Source of the DNA: Methylococcaceae bacterium
GTDB taxonomy: Bacteria > Pseudomonadota > Gammaproteobacteria > Methylococcales > Methylomonadaceae
Direction: 5' to 3'
NCBI GenBank assembly: GCA_030699345.1
Contig: JAUYMX010000334.1
Span: 1 to 5,807 of the forward strand
Length of the DNA: 5,807 nucleotides
Shown: positions 1-5,601 of the stretch, in pieces
How positions within the stretch are numbered: the first letter of the stretch is position 1
How the letters are laid out: the number at the start of each line of letters is the position of its first letter
Translations under genes and position numbers: made by a program
Notes under the pieces: generated by a model
The model's input: only the letters and a program-made list of their open reading frames with translations
Databases searched by the model: none
What the model was told of the DNA's origin: nothing

Positions 1-84
1 AAGGTCAAAATCCTTTCTAATCGGAGCCGTTTTTCTTTAAGTTGTTGTTTACCTGCAGAAAATTATACTGAATTTTACGAATAG
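1..84 (+). pseudogene. dnaN: dnaN 5' portion (end of clamp domain I), closed by in-frame TAG
   Basis: The frame starting at base 1 is open for 27 codons and is clearly beta-clamp sequence: SNRSRFSLS is nearly identical to SGRSRFSLS of E. coli DnaN (about residues 101-109), followed by LPAENY against LPAADF. The true start codon lies upstream of the window. The frame then meets TAG at 82-84, at the position of E. coli Trp122, after which the same frame continues as the rest of the clamp. So this is the end of domain I separated from domains II and III by one nonsense codon, with no frameshift. It may be a sequencing or assembly error, a real nonsense mutation, or a genuine split; the sequence alone cannot decide. 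Confidence 0.8.
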
Positions 85-87
85 GAA

Positions 88-822
88 TTGGAACATCATT
101 TTGTTATCAATGCCGGGCAGCTTAAAAAAGCATTGGAAAAAACCATTTTTTGCATGGCCAATCAGGATGTTCGGTACTATCTCAATGGCTTATTACTGAA
201 TATCTCTAACAGCAGACTGAAATTAGTCGGGTCCGATGGGCACCGTTTAGCCGTTTTTGAAGATCAATTGGAACAACCGGCAGGATTTGAAGCGCGAATC
301 ATCATGCCTAGAAAAGGCGTACAAGAATTAAATCGGCTGTTAGATAACCCTGATATTGATTTGAAAGTTGAATTTTCCAGCAGCAATGTGCGGATTTTTA
401 TCAACAACCTGGTATTTTCTGCAAAATTGGTTGATGCCAAATATCCTGATTTCAGCAAAGTATTCGGCCAAGATTTTTTGAATCAGATCCATATTCAAAA
501 ACAATTGTTCAAAGAAGCCCTAACTCGCGTTGCTATTTTATCCAATGAAAAATTCAAAGGCGTAACGCTTGATATTACGTCGGACAGCACGCGTATCAGC
601 ACGCATAACCCAGAACATGATGAAGCTGAAGAAGAATTGATTATTGAATATACGGGTGAGCCGTTAACGATAGCCTTTAACGCGCAGTATTTGTTGGATG
701 CCGTTTCAAACTTAGATTCTGAACTTGCCGTATTGACTATTGCTAGTAACATCAGCAGTTGCATTATTGATGAGCCCAATGATTCTATTTACAAATTTGT
801 CGTTATGCCGATGAGGCTGTAA
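88..822 (+). CDS. dnaN: DNA polymerase III beta subunit (sliding clamp), domains II and III
   Basis: The beta clamp encircles DNA and tethers DNA polymerase III and many repair proteins. The 244 residues after the TAG at 82-84 cover E. coli DnaN from about residue 125 to the end (family length about 366). Visible landmarks are QDVRYYLNG (26-34), SDGHRLAV (49-56, the partner-binding cleft: H52, R53 and L54 match E. coli H175, R176 and L177), KLVDAKYPDF, ILSNEKFKGV and the C-terminal VVMPMRL. The binding cleft is therefore intact while domain I is cut off. The TTG at 88 is the first possible start after the stop, but AGGAA (83-87) abuts it with no spacer, so initiation would be poor unless coupled to termination at 82. 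The next in-frame ATG (154) would remove the first strand and helix of domain II. Most likely this is simply the continuation of a full-length dnaN. Confidence 0.85.
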   Translation: MEHHFVINAGQLKKALEKTIFCMANQDVRYYLNGLLLNISNSRLKLVGSDGHRLAVFEDQLEQPAGFEARIIMPRKGVQELNRLLDNPDIDLKVEFSSSNVRIFINNLVFSAKLVDAKYPDFSKVFGQDFLNQIHIQKQLFKEALTRVAILSNEKFKGVTLDITSDSTRISTHNPEHDEAEEELIIEYTGEPLTIAFNAQYLLDAVSNLDSELAVLTIASNISSCIIDEPNDSIYKFVVMPMRL

Positions 823-832
823 CCACTGCACC

Positions 833-1957
833 ATGACATTGTTAAAGCTGGATATTTACGCAGTTAGAAATATCCAAAAACAGTCTTTTTTACCATCGCC
901 GGGCATTAATTTTATTTATGGCGATAATGCCAGCGGTAAAAGCTCGATCATTGAAGCTATTTTTATTCTAGGTCGAGCTAAATCTTTTCGCGCCACGTCT
1001 ATAAAATCGGTTATCCATTTTGAACACTCTGAGCTAATTGTTGCCTCACAAATTGAACTAGCCAACGGCAACCGAGGTCAGTTGGGTGTACAAATGGACG
1101 GTAAGCATTTTTCTTCTCGAATTAACCAACAAACCTCTACCAATCGCGCTGATTTAGTCAGCGCGTTGCCTTTACAAATTATTCACCCCAAAAGTTATGA
1201 ATTGCTTGATGCTGGTCCACAGTTAAGAAGGGAGTTTCTGGATTGGGGAGTCTTTAACAACGATGAACAGTTTCTACTCGCTTGGCGAAATTTTAAAAAA
1301 GCGTTATCGCAAAGAAACGCGTTGTTAAAAACCAAACAAGTCAGGCACATCAATGTTTGGGATAAAGAACTGGCTGTTTACGGTACAATAGTCAGCGAAT
1401 ATCGACAGCAATACACCGATAAATTAGTGCCTGTTTTTAAGCAGATTATTGGTAAATTTCTCGACCTAGAAAATATCGGTTTAAGATTTATATCAGGTTG
1501 GGATGAGTCTAAATTGTTAGAGCAAGCTTTAGCCGAAGACTTGGATAGAGATCTTCGTTATGGTTTTACCCATAGCGGACCGCACCGTGGCGATTTTCAA
1601 TTATTAATAAATAACAGATTGGCAAAAGACTTTGTGTCGCGCGGCCAGTTGAAATTATTGGTACTGAGTTTAAAACTCGCCCAAGTTCAACTAATCATTA
1701 ATGAACAGCAGCGTAGCACCTGCATCTTAATCGATGATTTTTCTGCAGAACTTGACGTAACCAATCGTAGTAAATTGCTCGACTATTTAAACTTAATCGA
1801 CTGTCAGGCATTTATTACAGCTACAGAAGTTGATGAATTTGGTGATTTAACAAATATTAAGAATTCTAAAATGTTCCACGTGAAACATGGAACGATAGAT
1901 CAAGTGCAGTGTTCCACGTGGAACACTCAAGCTAAACAGGAAATCGGAGCATCATGA
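833..1957 (+). CDS. recF: DNA replication and repair protein RecF
   Basis: RecF is a cytoplasmic SMC/ABC-like ATPase that, with RecO and RecR, loads RecA at single-strand gaps. The 374-residue product has Walker A GDNASGKS (30-37), the family segment FLDWGVF, the ABC signature SRGQ (269-272) in a conserved SRGQLKLL block, and Walker B CILIDDFSAELD (297-308) with its acidic pair D301-D302. E. coli RecF is 357 residues; homology ends near SKMFHVKHG and about 16 extra C-terminal residues follow, encoded by DNA that carries parS sites. ATG at 833 is chosen because MTLLKLDIYAVRNIQ aligns with the E. coli N-terminus; no good ribosome site precedes it, and the 10-base gap after dnaN suggests translational coupling. 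Its TGA overlaps the gyrB start. Confidence 0.97.
   Translation: MTLLKLDIYAVRNIQKQSFLPSPGINFIYGDNASGKSSIIEAIFILGRAKSFRATSIKSVIHFEHSELIVASQIELANGNRGQLGVQMDGKHFSSRINQQTSTNRADLVSALPLQIIHPKSYELLDAGPQLRREFLDWGVFNNDEQFLLAWRNFKKALSQRNALLKTKQVRHINVWDKELAVYGTIVSEYRQQYTDKLVPVFKQIIGKFLDLENIGLRFISGWDESKLLEQALAEDLDRDLRYGFTHSGPHRGDFQLLINNRLAKDFVSRGQLKLLVLSLKLAQVQLIINEQQRSTCILIDDFSAELDVTNRSKLLDYLNLIDCQAFITATEVDEFGDLTNIKNSKMFHVKHGTIDQVQCSTWNTQAKQEIGAS
1872..1887. promoter_or_regulatory. parS: parS site 1 (ParB binding site) within recF
   Basis: TGTTCCACGTGAAACA matches the bacterial chromosomal parS consensus (TGTTnCACGTGAAACA, 16 bp). It is palindromic around CACGTG except at one pair. ParB loads here as a CTP-dependent clamp, and ParA then segregates the origin region. 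The site is read in the recF frame as part of MFHVKHG, a peptide that parS sites often spell when inside a gene. The origin-proximal location is where parS is expected. Confidence 0.9.
1910..1925. promoter_or_regulatory. parS: parS site 2 (perfect palindrome) within recF tail
   Basis: TGTTCCACGTGGAACA is a perfect 16-bp palindrome and a parS variant of the kind found in Pseudomonas. It lies 38 bp (start to start) from site 1. It is translated as CSTWNT in the non-conserved C-terminal extension of RecF, which suggests that the DNA site, not the peptide, is what is maintained here. It ends 28 bp before the gyrB start codon. Confidence 0.9.
1946..1949 (+). promoter_or_regulatory. gyrB ribosome binding site
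   Basis: GGAG lies four bases before the gyrB ATG, inside the last codons of recF; a second purine run, AGGA, sits at 1938-1941. Together with the ATGA overlap this supports initiation at 1954 and translational coupling of gyrB to recF. Confidence 0.6.
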
Positions 1958-4365
1958 GTAACAGCAATCAATACGATAGTACCAATATCCAGGTGTTAAA
2001 AGGTTTAGATGCGGTGCGGAAACGTCCAGGCATGTATATCGGCGATACCGATGACGGCTCAGGTCTGCATCACATGGTCTTTGAAGTGGTCGATAACTCA
2101 ATCGATGAAGCACTGGCCGGTTACTGTAAAGGAGTTAATGTTGTCATTCATAGCAACGGCTCGGTATCTGTATCTGATGATGGCCGGGGCATTCCTGTTG
2201 ATATACATAAAGAAGAAGGTCGTTCCGCCGCTGAAGTCATTATGACCGTGCTGCATGCAGGCGGTAAGTTTGATGATAACGCCTACAAGGTGTCTGGCGG
2301 TCTGCATGGTGTGGGCGTGTCGGTAGTAAACGCCTTGTCGGAAGACTTACACCTGGAAGTGCGCAAAAACGGCCAACTTTATAAACAAAGCTATCACATG
2401 GGCGAACCGGTGGCGCCTTTAGCGGCAGTTGGCCCGGCAGATGGATCTGGAACCAAGATCAATTTTAAGCCAAGTACTGAAACCTTTACCGATGTCGAAT
2501 TTCATTACGACATACTGGCTAAAAGACTTCGCGAATTATCATTTTTGAATTCCGGCGTGCGTATCAGTCTTGAAGATGAGCGCAGTGACAGAAAAGATGT
2601 CTTTGAATTTGAAGGCGGTATCGGTGCTTTTGTTGAACATCTTAATAAAAACAAAACACCGTTATTCCCAGAAGTATTTCACTTCGTTGCAGAAAAAGAA
2701 GGCGTCACGGTAGAAGTCGCCATGCAATGGAATGATTCATACCAAGAAAACGTTTTTTGTTACACCAACAACATTCCGCAACGGGATGGCGGTAGCCATT
2801 TGGCCGGATTTAGAGGTGCGTTAACGCGCACCATCAACCAGTATATCGAATCCAGCGGTCTGGCGAAAAAAGAAAAAGTACAAACCACGGGCGACGATGC
2901 CCGCGAAGGCTTAACTGCGGTATTGTCAGTGAAAGTACCTGACCCTAAGTTCTCATCGCAAACGAAAGACAAACTGGTTTCATCAGAAGTAAAACCCTTG
3001 GTGGAATCAACGATGAATGAAAAGCTACAGGAGTTTTTGCTGGAGAAACCGCAAATAGCCAAAGCCATCGTCGGCAAAATCGTTGATGCTGCTCGTGCCC
3101 GTGAAGCGGCGCGTAAAGCGCGTGAAATGACGCGCCGCAAAACCACACTGGATATTGCCGGCCTGCCGGGCAAACTCGCCGATTGCCAGGAAAAAGATCC
3201 TGCACTCTCTGAATTGTTCCTGGTGGAAGGGGATTCTGCGGGCGGCTCGGCCAAACAAGGTCGTGACAGACGCACGCAAGCGATTCTGCCGCTCAAAGGT
3301 AAAATCTTAAATGTCGAAAAAGCCCGCTTCGATAAAATGATTTCTTCCGAAGAAGTCGGCACCTTGATTACCGCTTTAGGTTGCGGCATCGGCAAAGATG
3401 AATACAACCTAGCCAAACTGCGCTACCACCGCATCATCATCATGACCGATGCTGACGTCGACGGCTCGCATATCAGAACCTTGTTGTTGACGTTTTTTTA
3501 TCGTCAATTGCCGGAAATCATCGAAAAAGGCTACATCTACATCGCCCAGCCGCCGTTGTACAAAGTCAAAAAAGGTAAGCAAGAGCATTACGTAAAAGAC
3601 GATGCACAACTAAACGAATACCTGATCCAATTGGCACTGGATAAAGCCCAGTTGTTTACAGAAGAAACTACACCGCCGATTCAAGGCCAAGGCCTGGAAA
3701 AACTGGCAAAACAGTTCACCGGCGTTGTCAGCGTTATTAATCGCTTGTCCAGACGTTATGATGATGTATTTCTGGAATGTATTGCTGCCTTAGACATTAT
3801 CGGCGACGAACATAAGCAAGACCCTGAGCTCCTGCAAGTTTGGCTGACCAAGCTGGAACAACAACTGCACGAGTGCGAGAGCAAAGCCGTATTTAAAGTG
3901 ACGCTGGACTACAAATCAGCGACTGAGTTCTCAGTCGTGGTCAGTAAACGTTTACACGGCACCACCAAAACCTTTGTGCTGCCGGGTACCTTCTTTAACG
4001 GCAAGGATTACCAACAAATCGCGCTATATGCCAAAGAAACTGCCGGCATGTTTAACGAAGGCTCTTTCATGCAAATGGGCGAAAGAAAACAGCCCGTCAG
4101 CAGCTTTAAACACGCATTTGAATGGATGATGCGCGAAATTAAAAAAGGCCAGCATATACAGCGTTACAAAGGCCTGGGTGAAATGAACCCGGAACAACTT
4201 TGGGAAACCACACTGGACGCCAACAACCGCAGATTGCTGCAAGTCAGGATTGAAGACGCTATCGCCGCCGATGAAATCTTCACCACGCTAATGGGCGATG
4301 TGGTTGAACCGCGTCGGGATTTCATCGTGAAAAATGCATTGGATGTTACTAATTTGGATGTGTAG
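1954..4365 (+). CDS. gyrB: DNA gyrase subunit B
   Basis: GyrB is the ATPase subunit of the A2B2 gyrase that introduces negative supercoils. At 803 residues it matches the E. coli length (804) and includes the Gram-negative insert. The GHKL ATPase domain has E44 (catalytic, E. coli E42), N48, D75 in DDGRGIP, and GGLHGVGVSVVNALS (115-129). The transducer segment contains NNIPQRDGG and SSQTKDKLVSSEVK. The TOPRIM domain has EGDSAGG (425-431) and metal-binding D499, D501 and D503 in DADVDGSH. PPLYKVKKGKQ (533-543) precedes the insert, and RYKGLGEMNPEQLWE (from 737) follows it. The ATG at 1954 overlaps the recF stop and has GGAG four bases upstream. The quinolone-relevant EGDSAGG and LPLKGK motifs look wild type; K138 stands where E. 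coli has coumarin-contacting R136. Sampled lines are richer in G+C than the flanking genes. Confidence 0.99.
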   Translation: MSNSNQYDSTNIQVLKGLDAVRKRPGMYIGDTDDGSGLHHMVFEVVDNSIDEALAGYCKGVNVVIHSNGSVSVSDDGRGIPVDIHKEEGRSAAEVIMTVLHAGGKFDDNAYKVSGGLHGVGVSVVNALSEDLHLEVRKNGQLYKQSYHMGEPVAPLAAVGPADGSGTKINFKPSTETFTDVEFHYDILAKRLRELSFLNSGVRISLEDERSDRKDVFEFEGGIGAFVEHLNKNKTPLFPEVFHFVAEKEGVTVEVAMQWNDSYQENVFCYTNNIPQRDGGSHLAGFRGALTRTINQYIESSGLAKKEKVQTTGDDAREGLTAVLSVKVPDPKFSSQTKDKLVSSEVKPLVESTMNEKLQEFLLEKPQIAKAIVGKIVDAARAREAARKAREMTRRKTTLDIAGLPGKLADCQEKDPALSELFLVEGDSAGGSAKQGRDRRTQAILPLKGKILNVEKARFDKMISSEEVGTLITALGCGIGKDEYNLAKLRYHRIIIMTDADVDGSHIRTLLLTFFYRQLPEIIEKGYIYIAQPPLYKVKKGKQEHYVKDDAQLNEYLIQLALDKAQLFTEETTPPIQGQGLEKLAKQFTGVVSVINRLSRRYDDVFLECIAALDIIGDEHKQDPELLQVWLTKLEQQLHECESKAVFKVTLDYKSATEFSVVVSKRLHGTTKTFVLPGTFFNGKDYQQIALYAKETAGMFNEGSFMQMGERKQPVSSFKHAFEWMMREIKKGQHIQRYKGLGEMNPEQLWETTLDANNRRLLQVRIEDAIAADEIFTTLMGDVVEPRRDFIVKNALDVTNLDV

Positions 4366-4394
4366 TCTTGTTATGCGCACACAAATATGACATT

Positions 4395-4399
4395 AAGGA
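4395..4399 (+). promoter_or_regulatory. ribosome binding site of the wHTH/NDT-like gene
   Basis: AAGGA (within TAAGGA) stands six bases before the ATG at 4406. It is the best-spaced Shine-Dalgarno site in the window and fixes the start of the downstream gene. The 40-base gap after gyrB shows no hairpin terminator and no convincing promoter, so read-through from gyrB is possible. Confidence 0.7.
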
Positions 4400-4405
4400 T
4401 TACAC

Positions 4406-5518
4406 ATGGCCGAAGAAGAACAATCAAAGAACGTTTATATGGAAGAGGTGGTCGCCGAAGGAGCTGATAATCAAAAAGTAAAATCAACCCGTAAGATAAA
4501 ACCAAAAAGAGAATTCCCTCAACACAGCATTGAAGAGAGTAAGGCTGTGCTTGAAGTCATAAAGGAAAAAAATGCTGGTAATCCTTGGGCACCATCTGAA
4601 GTAGCAACAGCATTGGAAATGGGGAAAGGGAATAACTTTTTTTATCTCACCGCGTCTTCAAGAGACTATGGGCTAACCGTTGGAACCAGAGATACTCCTA
4701 AGATTGAAATTGGTGAGATTGGTCAAAGATTTGCTTATCCAAAAACACCAGAAGAAGAGTTCGAAGCAGTAAAAGAAGCCTTTTTAAATGTGGTCTTGTT
4801 CAAGAAGGTTTATGAATACTACCAAGGGCAAAATTTACCAGAAATTCAGTACTTGAAAAATACGTTGAAAACGGAGTTTGGCGTAGACGAAACATTGCAG
4901 GATGAGTTCTACGAGCTATATCAAAAAAATCTTAAGTACATTAATAAAATCAAGAGCAAAACCGGAGTATCTGATACAGATATATCAGTGAAACCAGAAA
5001 CCAAGATGGCTGGTTCATCAATTGTTCTTGGGGAATCACAAAATGCTGGAAGCTTGGTAGCTTTTGTCGCGATGCCTTTCACAGAAAAGACATCAAATTA
5101 TCCTGAAGGATATTTCGATGAAGTGCTTAAGCACCTAATTACTCCTGCAGCAGTAAGAGCAAATTTCAATGCGAAAACAGCAAAAAAGTCTGGTAGCGAA
5201 GTAATTCAATCAACAATAGTAAACGATCTTGATGCTGCTGATCTTGTTATAGTTGATTTAACCGAACATAACCCAAATGTATTGTTTGAGCTCGGAATGC
5301 GTATAGCTTTCAATAAGCCTGTATGTTTAATACGTGCTAAAGGGACTGCTCCTATATTTGATATAGATCATATGCTTAGGGTCTACGACTACAATCCATG
5401 CCTTTGGCCTTCAACACTAGAGCAAGACATTCCTGCTCTGACAGAGCATATAGCTGAAACTTGGAAGAATAACGGCAAAGAACGCTCCTATTTGAGTTTA
5501 CTAAGAGAGAATAAATAG
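4406..5518 (+). CDS. winged-helix plus nucleoside 2-deoxyribosyltransferase/TIR-like domain protein (putative defence effector)
   Basis: I do not recognise a named gene. The 370-residue protein has no signal peptide or membrane segment. Residues 1-40 are charged and probably disordered. Residues 42-112 look like a winged helix: helix (SKAVLEVIKEKN), helix (PSEVATALEM), recognition-like helix (FFYLTASSRDYGL), then a TPKIEIGEIGQRF wing. A helical segment runs to about 180 and a loose linker to 218. From 219 the sequence follows the nucleoside 2-deoxyribosyltransferase/TIR-like pattern: AFVAMPF (219-225), AADLVIVDLT with D284, NPNVLFELG with E295 aligning to the catalytic Glu of deoxyribosyltransferases (MELG in the Lactobacillus enzyme), and FDIDHMLRVYDY (318-329). 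Related domains act as nucleotide- or NAD-cleaving effectors, for example in retron-Eco1. A defence role is inference; no partner gene is visible. Low G+C (19 of 60 at 5161-5220) is not far from recF and dnaN, so it is weak evidence of transfer. Confidence 0.85.
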   Translation: MAEEEQSKNVYMEEVVAEGADNQKVKSTRKIKPKREFPQHSIEESKAVLEVIKEKNAGNPWAPSEVATALEMGKGNNFFYLTASSRDYGLTVGTRDTPKIEIGEIGQRFAYPKTPEEEFEAVKEAFLNVVLFKKVYEYYQGQNLPEIQYLKNTLKTEFGVDETLQDEFYELYQKNLKYINKIKSKTGVSDTDISVKPETKMAGSSIVLGESQNAGSLVAFVAMPFTEKTSNYPEGYFDEVLKHLITPAAVRANFNAKTAKKSGSEVIQSTIVNDLDAADLVIVDLTEHNPNVLFELGMRIAFNKPVCLIRAKGTAPIFDIDHMLRVYDYNPCLWPSTLEQDIPALTEHIAETWKNNGKERSYLSLLRENK

Positions 5519-5527
5519 CCAAGTAGG

Positions 5528-5550
5528 GTGGGCACGCTGTATGTGCCCAC
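5528..5550. repeat. REP-like hairpin 1
   Basis: GTGGGCAC (5528-5535) and GTGCCCAC (5543-5550) form a perfect 8-bp stem with a 7-base loop, starting 10 bases after the stop codon at 5518. It could shield the 3' end of the upstream mRNA, but there is no T-run, so it is not a standard intrinsic terminator. Its core, GGTGGGCA (5527-5534), recurs 50 bp downstream in hairpin 2, marking it as an extragenic palindromic repeat. Confidence 0.75.
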
Positions 5551-5576
5551 GCGGAATTAAAGCAAAGCCCGATCAT

Positions 5577-5601
5577 GGTGGGCAAAACAGCGCTGCCCAC
5601 C
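5577..5601. repeat. REP-like hairpin 2 (apparent insertion target)
   Basis: GGTGGGCA (5577-5584) and TGCCCACC (5594-5601) form a perfect 8-bp stem with a 9-base loop. Both arms lie exactly 50 bp from the matching bases of hairpin 1. Imperfect outer arms GCGGAATTAAAG (5551-5562) and CTTTAATCCCGC (5609-5620) match at 11 of 12 positions. The 3' arm plus CT (5595-5603) matches the target guide of the adjacent putative bridge RNA, so this hairpin is read as the site into which the IS110-type element inserted. Confidence 0.7.

Noticed and set aside
82..84. TAG reassigned to an amino acid in this organism
   Set aside because: gyrB and the 4406-5518 gene both end on TAG at sensible places, so TAG works as a normal stop here. 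Local read-through is not excluded.
2760..3416. A 218-codon open frame on the minus strand inside gyrB
   Set aside because: It is antisense to highly conserved GyrB sequence (transducer and TOPRIM), has no recognisable domain and is explained by gyrB codon composition. The other antisense frames in dnaN and gyrB are likewise shadows.
4371..4381. DnaA-box-like TTATGCGCACA after gyrB
   Set aside because: It departs from TTATNCACA at an invariant position and stands alone, with no box cluster or AT-rich unwinding region, so it gives no support for an origin here.
4366..4405. Promoter between gyrB and the effector gene
   Set aside because: Loose TTGTTA and TATGAC hexamers are present, but the spacing (about 12 bases) is wrong, so no promoter call is supported.
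5528..5560. Intrinsic terminator for the 4406-5518 gene
   Set aside because: The hairpin is strong, but it is followed by GCGGAATTAAAG, with no T-run. It recurs as a repeat core, so it is better called REP-like.
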